DNA from: Tannerellaceae bacterium
Lineage (GTDB): Bacteria > Bacteroidota > Bacteroidia > Bacteroidales > Tannerellaceae
NCBI GenBank assembly: GCA_031279915.1
Contig: JAITHO010000131.1
Location: 1-5,932 of the forward strand
Reading direction: 5' to 3'
DNA length: 5,932 nt
Shown: positions 1 to 5,518 of the stretch, piece after piece
How the letters are laid out: every line of letters begins with the position of its first letter
Numbering within the stretch: the first letter of the stretch is position 1
Position numbers and translations under genes: made by a program
Notes under the pieces: generated by a model
The model's input: only the letters and a program-made list of their open reading frames with translations
What the model was told of the DNA's origin: nothing
The model's database searches: none

Positions 1-177
1 GTGGTGCATCTCCCCCAAAGTGTTAAAAAAATGGCGAGGACTGAGGCTGCGAGAGATGCCAAGCTTTGCACGCTTGCGCGATGGCTTATGCGGAACTATG
101 TGGCAAGTTATGCGGATAAATTTGCGCACTTAGGCGAATTTATGCGGCAGTACGTCCGCCTTTATTTGGCTGCTTAG
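1..177 (+). CDS. Possible C-terminal end of a gene entering from the left (unrecognised)
   Basis: Frame 1 is open from the first base to a TAG at 175-177, giving 58 residues that end in ...RQYVRLYLAA. I do not recognise the product. The translation is basic and alpha-helix-like, with several Met-Arg and Tyr residues. However, much of the second half is made of the TTATGCGG/TTAGGCG repeat motif that continues beyond the stop, so the frame may be open by chance. No start can be judged because the window begins inside it. A real gene here would be the neighbour upstream of the operon on the same strand. Sequence to the left of the window would settle it. Confidence 0.2.
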   Translation: MVHLPQSVKKMARTEAARDAKLCTLARWLMRNYVASYADKFAHLGEFMRQYVRLYLAA

Positions 178-246
178 GCAAATAACTTTAGATGCTTAGG
201 CAAATAACTTTAGGCGCTTAGGCGGATGGATTTGTGGGCTTATGCG
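85..246. repeat. Cluster of degenerate TTAGGCG / TTATGCGG repeats with a perfect 21-bp direct duplication
   Basis: Related short motifs recur through this stretch: CTTATGCGG (85-93), GTTATGCGG (107-115), CTTAGGCG (129-136), TTTATGCGG (140-147), GCTTAGGC (172-179), GCTTAGGC (194-201), GCTTAGGCGG (216-225) and GCTTATGCGCG (238-248). Within them a 21-bp block is repeated perfectly at 171-191 and 193-213, one base apart. The pattern suggests slippage or unequal duplication of a short intergenic repeat. I see no encoded product. Confidence 0.6.
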
Positions 247-410
247 CGTATGGAGGGGTCGGTGGGAGAAAAGGTTTGGTTGGTTGCTTGGTTTGTTTTT
301 GTTGGGGATGGATGGGGGATTTGTTGGTTTGGCGGAATTTTTTCGGGGCATAGTTGCGGGGATTTTGGATAGGGGAAATGTTGAGGTGGATGGGTTGGGA
401 GGGGGATGTT
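243..410. other. G/T-rich strand-asymmetric intergenic tract with clustered G-runs
   Basis: This stretch has very few C bases on the plus strand and many G-runs, including GG at 273, 278, 282 and 290, GGGG at 372-375, GGG at 392-394 and 397-399, and GGGGG at 401-405. These could form two-layer, or with a long loop three-layer, G-quadruplexes on the plus strand. Short open frames occur on both strands here (about 242-433 plus and 240-458 minus). Their translations are low-complexity products of the base bias (Gly/Trp/Leu-rich and Pro/Gln/Ser-rich), so I do not call genes. The tract lies just upstream of the operon promoter. Confidence 0.45.
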
Positions 411-466
411 ACTCGACATTGCTATTTGTATAAACCAACAAAAAAATCTTTTTAGCAAGGGATATT

Positions 467-482
467 TAGGATTATAATCCTA
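467..482. promoter_or_regulatory. Perfect 16-bp palindrome, candidate operator
   Basis: TAGGATTATAATCCTA is a perfect inverted repeat with no spacer. Its last two bases are the first two of the -7 element TATCTTTG (481-488), so a dimeric protein bound here would cover the spacer and -7 region of the operon promoter. The position suggests a repressor or autoregulatory site. The binding protein is unknown. The FHA genes themselves encode no helix-turn-helix, although the zinc-ribbon protein just downstream is a conceivable candidate. Confidence 0.45.
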
Positions 483-488
483 TCTTTG
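481..488 (+). promoter_or_regulatory. Bacteroidetes-type -7 promoter element of the four-gene operon
   Basis: TATCTTTG matches the Bacteroidetes housekeeping -7 consensus TAnnTTTG. Transcription would be expected to start about 5-8 bases later, near 493-497. A clear TTTG-type -33 element at the usual spacing is not evident, so the promoter may need an activator or be weak. This placement decides the start of the first gene. The upstream TTG at 486 lies inside the -7 element and cannot be a translation start on this transcript. The first usable ATGs are at 516 and 525. Confidence 0.6.
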
Positions 489-515
489 CGATTCACTTAT
501 AACAGTATAAACGAT

Positions 516-1100
516 ATGAACATAATGAGATGCAGTCATTGCGGTTGGGACAATAAGGAGCGTCGGTTGAAGTGTAAAAAATGTAATTCGCTTTTGCAAT
601 CTGTTGTGCCGCCTGCTGGTCGGGGCGAGCAAAGCTGGGAAGATTTTTCTCAGCCGGCCATGGATTTGTTGGAAGATATGTTTGAAAAAGTATGCATAGA
701 GTGTAATTATCCTTTGCTTCCGGATGCGATATCATGCCCGTTTTGTGGCGCACAGTTGCGGGTAAGCGAGGGTAGCGAGCCGCCTCCGTTGCCGATTTGG
801 ACTGAAATTAATGGCGCGCAGCCTTCGTGCCGTATTAGGCGGCTTGGGGCATACGATGGTCGTAAGTTGCAAATAATTAGTCTGGTTGGTTCGCGTATAG
901 TGTTGAATCGCGATAGCATTGATCCTGTCGACATATCGCTCAGCGAGCAGGCGCATGCCTTGCTGGAGTGCGAAAATGGTAAATGGTTTATTCAAGACAG
1001 GAGCGAGGATTGCACTACCTTTGTTCGCGCGGCGGCAAGGACGGAGCTTAAGGCGGGCGATATTATTGCGCTAGGCAATCAGCGCTTTGAGTTTGGTTAA
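516..1100 (+). CDS. Double zinc-ribbon protein with degenerate C-terminal FHA-like domain
   Basis: This is a small cytoplasmic protein of 194 residues (191 if the in-frame ATG at 525 is used). I reject a farther TTG at 486 because it lies inside the promoter. Counting from 525, a first zinc ribbon uses CSHC (C3, C6) and CKKC (C17, C20). A second uses CIEC (C57, C60) and CPFC (C71, C74). From about residue 97 to the end the pattern fits an FHA beta-sandwich (LVGSRIVLNRD, ISLSEQAHALLE, KAGDIIALGNQRFEF). The usual phosphothreonine-binding residues are altered: the GR turn reads NR, SRxH reads SEQAH, and the NGT loop reads CTTF. Phosphopeptide binding is therefore doubtful. The gene is first in the operon, 30 bp before the pseudokinase. 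Zinc-ribbon plus FHA proteins occur as adaptors near bacterial Ser/Thr kinases, and an adaptor role is my inference. No enzyme domain or membrane segment is seen. Confidence 0.85.
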   Translation: MNIMRCSHCGWDNKERRLKCKKCNSLLQSVVPPAGRGEQSWEDFSQPAMDLLEDMFEKVCIECNYPLLPDAISCPFCGAQLRVSEGSEPPPLPIWTEINGAQPSCRIRRLGAYDGRKLQIISLVGSRIVLNRDSIDPVDISLSEQAHALLECENGKWFIQDRSEDCTTFVRAAARTELKAGDIIALGNQRFEFG

Positions 1101-1130
1101 TAGAGTAGGTACGGAATATTTGTAAAGTCT

Positions 1131-2456
1131 ATGTTTCAAAATTTTATTGTACAAAAGTGTGATTATGGCCCTGGCCAGACAATAGGTGGCGGGCAATACT
1201 GCATAGAGCAGGTTCTGGGCGAGAGTGCGGTGTGGAAAGTTTTTCGCGTGCGGCATTTGGATGGTACGATATGTGCGCTTAAAATTCTGAAGCTTTGGGA
1301 GGTATCGCCGCTTCAGCATCGGGATTGGATTAATAGGTTTAATATAGAATACGAAACGGGGCAGAGTTCTTGTTTGTTCCTTACGCGTCTTTTGGATTGT
1401 GGTAACGAATGTGGCAATCCCTTTATTGTCACCGAATATGGAGAGCTGGGTAATCTGCGCGAGTATATGGATGGGGGTTCTGTTCCGAACCTTAGGCTCG
1501 TTATTAGCTCTGTGCTTTGCGCTTTGAGCGAGCTGCATGGCAAGGGTAAGGCGCACCGTTATCTGAATCTTTTGAACGTGATGATCAGGAGCGATGGAAG
1601 CGCATTTCTTGCTGATTTCGACCTTAGTTTGAGCGATGCGCGACCTATCCGAAGGCGGGAGGCGTGCGCGTATCTTGCTCCTGAAGTAATAGGGCCGAAG
1701 TATGTGGGTAATACGGCTTTTCCGGCTTCAGACATGTTTGCATTCGGGGTTCTGCTTTATTATTTGCTTACGCGTCAGTATCCTTTTGGGCTTCCTGATG
1801 ATGCTAACGACTTGAGCGCCTATCGCGGCAGATGCCTGGATGGCGAATGGGACAGGGCTGCCTTGCGTGGCATGGATCAGGGTGGGCAATGGCTCAGGAT
1901 TCTGGAAGGATGCCTGAATCCGGATTACATATTTAGGTTCCATTCGGCGGCCGATGTTCTTCCGTTGTTGCCTCCTGAGGCAGAGGATTCTGCATCCGCA
2001 GGCGATAGGGTTGAGCGAACGGCTCCAACTGTTGAGGACATTGTTTTCGCTCCCAGTTTGCCGCCTATTGTGGTTACTCCGATGGCTTTGCGAGTGATAG
2101 TTGGGTACGAGCTCGGCAGGGTTTATCAGCTGAACAAGATGCTTCGCTCATCGCGGGTGATAAGCATCGGTCGCGGGTCGAACAATATGGTTCATCTGCG
2201 GGAGCTGGATTCGGCATATATTTCGCGGATGCATTGCACGATAGAGACAAACGAAGATCACTCTCGTTGGAGAATCCGCGACGGTCAGTTAGTCATCCCC
2301 GAAGGAGAGCGTAAAGGCATCTGGAAGCCTTCAACCAACGGCACCTTTGTGGATGCAAAGCGCATCAGCCCTCATGGAATAGAGATCCGAGCCGGCAGTA
2401 TAATCAAGATCGGTACAACGATGCTGCAAGTTGAAGACGACGTGCAAAGGCCGTAA
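1131..2456 (+). CDS. Predicted pseudokinase with C-terminal FHA domain
   Basis: This 441-residue cytoplasmic protein has a Hanks-type protein kinase fold (about 18-285), a linker, and a canonical FHA domain (about 320-438). The VAIK lysine is kept (CALKIL, K51). The glycine loop is eroded to LGESAVWKV. The catalytic loop reads HRYLNLLN (142-149), with Tyr144 for the catalytic Asp and Asn146 for the Lys. DFG reads DFD (162-164), keeping the metal-binding Asp162. Later landmarks survive: APE after the activation segment, and ASDMFAFGVLLYYLL with D201. The FHA domain keeps GR (347-348), SRMH (365-368) and STNGT (401-405), so phosphothreonine binding is likely. I infer a scaffold or allosteric partner of the active kinase encoded last in the operon. 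A phosphotransfer role by an unusual mechanism cannot be excluded. ATG 1131 is chosen as the first Met before the kinase fold. Base composition changes from G/T-rich to more balanced within the FHA coding part. Confidence 0.92.
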   Translation: MFQNFIVQKCDYGPGQTIGGGQYCIEQVLGESAVWKVFRVRHLDGTICALKILKLWEVSPLQHRDWINRFNIEYETGQSSCLFLTRLLDCGNECGNPFIVTEYGELGNLREYMDGGSVPNLRLVISSVLCALSELHGKGKAHRYLNLLNVMIRSDGSAFLADFDLSLSDARPIRRREACAYLAPEVIGPKYVGNTAFPASDMFAFGVLLYYLLTRQYPFGLPDDANDLSAYRGRCLDGEWDRAALRGMDQGGQWLRILEGCLNPDYIFRFHSAADVLPLLPPEAEDSASAGDRVERTAPTVEDIVFAPSLPPIVVTPMALRVIVGYELGRVYQLNKMLRSSRVISIGRGSNNMVHLRELDSAYISRMHCTIETNEDHSRWRIRDGQLVIPEGERKGIWKPSTNGTFVDAKRISPHGIEIRAGSIIKIGTTMLQVEDDVQRP

Positions 2457-2477
2457 ATCCAATCATAAATCACCAAA

Positions 2478-4052
2478 ATGAATCAGCTAAATACACATCA
2501 CAACACTATCGCCAACAGCCATCCTCCTTTTTACTTCATCGAGCACCGCACTGCATCAGAGTACCATAACGTTGGCGAGCGCGAAGCGGTAAGGCTTCAT
2601 CAGATAGAGATAGGGAGCGATCCGCGATGCGACATCCGTTTCGAGGATACGCTAGCCTCAGTCAGTCGGCGTCATGCAGCCATCGTTCGGGAAGCCGACA
2701 ACTGGAAGCTGATCCGCATCTCCCGCATCAAGCCAACCTTGGCAAACGGTCATAGCGTAAGCAAGCAATGGTACTTGCAGCATGGAGACGAGATCCAGCT
2801 GTCGGTCGACGGCCCTCGCATGGCCTTCATCCTGCCGCCGCAAGAAGAGCCGATCGTAGTGCCTCCCATCCGCGAATCGAAGCTCGAGCAGGAGCCTATC
2901 AACGTGCATGAGCGGCAATTAGCAGCGCCCTTCCGACGGATATCGTTGATTCTGGCCGGCGCTCTGATAGCGCTCATTGCTGCATTTGCGATATGGGCCG
3001 TGGCCGACCAGAATCGGTCGGAGAGCTATATGGATGAAGCTCGCGGCGAAGCGGCTAACGTTAGGCAGAGCCTCCAGAGCATCAGCAGCGAGCTCAATGA
3101 GGTGCGTACAGGTCTCGACGAAGTCAGACGCCAGCAAGACGAGCTCGCACGGCTTATCCATATCTCCGACGAAGCCCTCTCCAAGTGGCTCAGAAATGAT
3201 ATGCGCGACTTGCGCTCGCGGATAGCAGAGTCGGAAAATCGCCTCACCAACGATCTCGGCCTCATGCGACGCAGCGCTCCCTCTCCGCAGAGCCAAAGAT
3301 TGCGCGCCGCTCCATCCCCCCGCAATATTCCCCCAAAGCCTGCCGCACCCAAAACCGACGTAGCCGAAGAAACGGCAGGAAAGCAGGCCGCCCCCTCGCC
3401 CTTCGCCCCCTGTTTCCCTTACATATATTATATACGTCTCGACAAAATAGAGATGTTTGGAGCTAAGAACGAGTTCAGCGTATTTAATACGACTAAGACG
3501 AGCTGGGCGGGCACAGGCTTTATGCTCGACGACGGACGATTCGTCACGGCACGATCGCTCGTGGAGCGATGGAAGTTCAGGGAGTATAAGGAGCTCTCCG
3601 CGCTCAATGCATTGACGGAGAAAGGGGGGAGAGTTATTGCCTACTTCACCGCCACCTCGCCCTCTGGCAATAGCTTTACATTTACCGGCTCTCTCTTCAT
3701 TGTCGATAAATCGACCGACGCATTCGATATAGCGATGAAGCAAAGTTTCGCATCAGCATCACCCGAAAAAGACATAGCATATCTGCAAATGAAAGCCAAC
3801 GGCGGATTATCCTTCGGCCCCTCAGCGGCCCTCGACAAAGACCTTAGGCTGGAGGCTTACGGATTCCCATCGCAAATCGGTCTAAGCCCCGACGATGCTC
3901 TGGCCTCGGGCGGCGACGGATTTCTGCAAGTAGGCTCCGGATCGCCCGTCTTTGCCCTCAACAATGCAGGCAAGCCCGTTGCGGTGGGGATGCTTGTCGT
4001 GTCGCATGCCGACGGACAGCGCCGGGTCGTTCCTCTGCCGCAGCAGAAGTAA
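2478..4052 (+). CDS. FHA / transmembrane / coiled-coil / trypsin-like (predicted inactive) protein
   Basis: The protein has 524 residues. An N-terminal FHA domain (about 18-120) carries GSDPRCDI at the GR position (46-47), SRRH (63-66) and KPTLANG. RR at 153-154 precedes one hydrophobic helix (about 155-176), which by the positive-inside rule puts the FHA domain in the cytoplasm and the rest outside. Residues about 185-265 are a heptad-rich coiled coil, followed by a Pro/Ala linker (266-311). The rest matches the trypsin-like fold: GTGFMLDDGRFVTARSLV (345-362), DAFDIA (D417 or D414), and VGSGSPVF (485-492) with Ser487 as the nucleophile equivalent. The catalytic His position in the usual TAxHVV motif is Ser360, so ordinary serine-protease catalysis is unlikely. 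It may be a binding or sensing domain. The start ATG is 21 bp after the pseudokinase stop. The coding strand is C/A-rich, unlike the first two genes. Confidence 0.9.
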   Translation: MNQLNTHHNTIANSHPPFYFIEHRTASEYHNVGEREAVRLHQIEIGSDPRCDIRFEDTLASVSRRHAAIVREADNWKLIRISRIKPTLANGHSVSKQWYLQHGDEIQLSVDGPRMAFILPPQEEPIVVPPIRESKLEQEPINVHERQLAAPFRRISLILAGALIALIAAFAIWAVADQNRSESYMDEARGEAANVRQSLQSISSELNEVRTGLDEVRRQQDELARLIHISDEALSKWLRNDMRDLRSRIAESENRLTNDLGLMRRSAPSPQSQRLRAAPSPRNIPPKPAAPKTDVAEETAGKQAAPSPFAPCFPYIYYIRLDKIEMFGAKNEFSVFNTTKTSWAGTGFMLDDGRFVTARSLVERWKFREYKELSALNALTEKGGRVIAYFTATSPSGNSFTFTGSLFIVDKSTDAFDIAMKQSFASASPEKDIAYLQMKANGGLSFGPSAALDKDLRLEAYGFPSQIGLSPDDALASGGDGFLQVGSGSPVFALNNAGKPVAVGMLVVSHADGQRRVVPLPQQK

Positions 4053-4065
4053 TATCCGCCTCGGG

Positions 4066-5019
4066 ATGAAACTGAAAGGAGATACTGTCTTTGGCGGGCG
4101 ATATCGGCTCAAGCATATCCTCGGCAAAGGAGGTTTTTCGGAAGTATGGCTTGCTCACGACATGCAGACGGGCCTGGCAATGGCCATCAAAGCTGGTGTT
4201 GGAACCTCCGGCGAGCTGGAGATGAATCCCGCCAAGGCCTTTGCCTCCGAGTATGCCCTGACCTTCAACCTCCGGCACGAGCATCTCCTCCTCCCCGTTT
4301 TCTTCGAAGTATATCACGACGTTCCATGCCTGATACTGCCGTATTGCGAAGGGCGATCGGCCGGACGCCTTGCGGGCAAACTCAGCGAGCAAGAGGCCTG
4401 GAAGATGCTGCGCGACATAGCCTCCGCCCTCGACTATCTGCACAACCAGAGCCCTCCCCTTGTGCATTGCGACGTCAAACCGGGCAATATCCTCGCAGGC
4501 TCCGACGGCAAATATCTCCTTGCCGACTTCGGTATTTGTCAAAAGATAGGCCCATCGGCCTCAGGCGCCTCCAGAAAGCAGTTGGGAACGCCGGCCTACA
4601 TGAGCCCCGAACGCTTCGTGCGCGGATCAACCCCCGTAAAGGCCAGCGACGTATTTTCTCTCGGAGCAACAGTATATGAGCTCATAAGCGGTTCAAGCCC
4701 TTTCGGGCAGAAGGGCGGCATACGTCTGCACAAAGGCGCCAAGCTCCTCCCCCTCGAAGGCGACTTCTCGGCGGGCTTAAAGAAACTCATCGAGCGATGC
4801 CTCTCAAAAGACGCATGGGATCGACCCTCCGCCGCCGAAGTAAAGTCTATTGCCACCGACAATCTTGCCGACAAAAGCTCCAGCTCCAAAGCCATCCGCT
4901 TGCGCTTGCATCTGCCGTCCTTCCTGTCCCGCCTCGACGATAATCAGCGCATACTTGCCGCCTGGGCCGCCTTCGCCTTCCTGTGCATAGCCATCATCGC
5001 CTGCATAGCATTGATATAA
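4066..5019 (+). CDS. Tail-anchored Hanks-type serine/threonine protein kinase
   Basis: This 317-residue kinase has every catalytic element intact: glycine loop GKGGFSEVW (20-28), ATP lysine K42 in AIKAG, catalytic loop HCDVKPGN (134-141, D136, K138, N141), DFG (154-156), and activation segment ending GTPAYMSPE. ASDVFSLGATVYELISG follows. It should phosphorylate Ser/Thr on partner proteins, plausibly creating phosphothreonine for the FHA domains of the two preceding proteins. The residue before the catalytic Asp is Cys (HCD), a non-RD kinase feature often linked to activity without activation-loop phosphorylation. A C-terminal hydrophobic segment (about 296-317) ends at the stop, making a membrane tail anchor with no extracytoplasmic sensor, unlike PASTA kinases. 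I use ATG 4066, 13 bp after the previous stop and directly before the kinase fold. In-frame Mets farther upstream (3952) would only add residues overlapping the preceding gene. Confidence 0.95.
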   Translation: MKLKGDTVFGGRYRLKHILGKGGFSEVWLAHDMQTGLAMAIKAGVGTSGELEMNPAKAFASEYALTFNLRHEHLLLPVFFEVYHDVPCLILPYCEGRSAGRLAGKLSEQEAWKMLRDIASALDYLHNQSPPLVHCDVKPGNILAGSDGKYLLADFGICQKIGPSASGASRKQLGTPAYMSPERFVRGSTPVKASDVFSLGATVYELISGSSPFGQKGGIRLHKGAKLLPLEGDFSAGLKKLIERCLSKDAWDRPSAAEVKSIATDNLADKSSSSKAIRLRLHLPSFLSRLDDNQRILAAWAAFAFLCIAIIACIALI

Positions 5020-5051
5020 TAATGTAAAGGACGGAGATATTATTAGAGCAA

Positions 5052-5090
5052 AAAGCCACATCTCCGCAGGCCGTCAAGAGATGTGGCTTT
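5052..5090. terminator. Bidirectional hairpin terminator between convergent loci
   Basis: A perfect 13-bp stem is formed by AAAGCCACATCTC (5052-5064) and GAGATGTGGCTTT (5078-5090) with a 13-base loop. It lies 32 bp after the kinase stop. Read on the minus strand the stem is followed by a T-rich run (GGCTTTTTGCTC), so it is a better intrinsic terminator for leftward transcription from the sigma-factor remnant. On the plus strand the stem's own 3' arm ends in TTT but no long T tract follows. A short second hairpin, GCAAAA-GCA-TTTTGC (5097-5111), comes next. Confidence 0.7.
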
Positions 5091-5150
5091 GTGATTGCAA
5101 AAGCATTTTGCCCTTTGTTTGTGTTTCTCAGTTGCCGGTTTCGCGATCAG

Positions 5151-5399
5151 CTACCATATAGTAAGCGCCTTTGTTGGCGTTATTATATCCGTTTCCGATA
5201 CGGCGTATATCCATGTTGACAGGCTTGAATCTCCCCTGAATTTTTCGATATTCCGGTAGGCCTTGACGAATACTTCCTGAGTTATATCTTCGGCATCTTC
5301 CCGAACATGCAAAAATCCCAATACCGTTCGGAATACCATGCCGTGGAACTCCTTTACGATTAAATCGAAATCTGTAATATGAGGCGCTTGCTTTGCCAT
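5151..5399 (-). pseudogene. ECF sigma factor truncated after region 2
   Basis: From an ATG at 5397-5399 the minus strand encodes 82 residues. The first 65 match sigma-70 region 2 of extracytoplasmic-function sigma factors: DFDLIVKEFHGMVFRTV, then DAEDITQEVFVKAYRNIEKF, then FRGDSSLSTWIY, which cover the core-binding and -10-recognition helices. Family members continue with RIAxNKA and a region 4 helix-turn-helix, at about 160-200 residues in total. Here the frame departs after STWIY (about 5205) into SETDIITPTKALTIW and stops at 5151. In another frame across the same point the reading becomes RIGNGYNNANKG... and stops near 5128, so a frameshift plus a deletion is likely. No region 4 coding is seen in the remaining sequence up to the kinase gene. 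It is probably a nonfunctional remnant, though a lone region 2 protein is possible. Confidence 0.75.
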
Positions 5400-5464
5400 A
5401 TTGACAAGTAAGACGGGATTTGGGGAGCAAATCTTATGTGCATCCGAAAAAAACTATCCAAAAA

Positions 5465-5494
5465 GTTGGAAATCCCAAAAAATATATATCTTTG
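5465..5494 (+). promoter_or_regulatory. Bacteroidetes-type promoter, rightward
   Basis: GTTG at 5465-5468 and TATCTTTG at 5487-5494 are separated by 18 bases in an A/T-rich stretch, a good fit to the Bacteroidetes -33 TTTG / -7 TAnnTTTG pattern. Transcription should start near 5500. It lies back to back with the truncated sigma-factor gene, whose start is at 5399, and drives the unrecognised open frame or leader that begins at 5519. Confidence 0.65.
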
Positions 5495-5518
5495 CCAACG
5501 TTCAAAAATCATACGGAC

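Noticed and set aside
242..433. Short plus-strand open frame starting MRVWRGRWEKRFGW, and an overlapping minus-strand one at 240-458
   Set aside because: Both are low-complexity translations expected from the G/T-biased DNA, with no recognisable domain.
486..515. Extending the zinc-ribbon gene upstream to the TTG at 486
   Set aside because: The codon lies within the -7 promoter element TATCTTTG, upstream of the expected transcription start.
1101..1130. Internal promoter before the pseudokinase gene (AATATTTG)
   Set aside because: It fits TAnnTTTG poorly, and no -33 partner is seen in a 30-bp gap, so read-through from the first promoter is simpler.
2919..3743. Long minus-strand open frame (274 codons) opposite the FHA/TM/trypsin-like gene
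   Set aside because: It overlaps a gene with clear domains on the other strand. Its translation shows no domain, and its openness follows from the codon bias of the real gene.
3952..4065. Upstream in-frame Met of the kinase gene
   Set aside because: The extra residues are a shifted reading of the end of the preceding gene and lie before the kinase fold. ATG 4066 fits the operon spacing better.
3958..4542. Minus-strand open frame (194 codons) opposite the kinase
   Set aside because: It is antisense to the conserved kinase motifs and has no recognisable domain.
5400..5450. Promoter for the sigma-factor remnant (TAAGATTTG on the minus strand)
   Set aside because: The element has one base too many between TA and TTTG, and no clear -33 element is seen.
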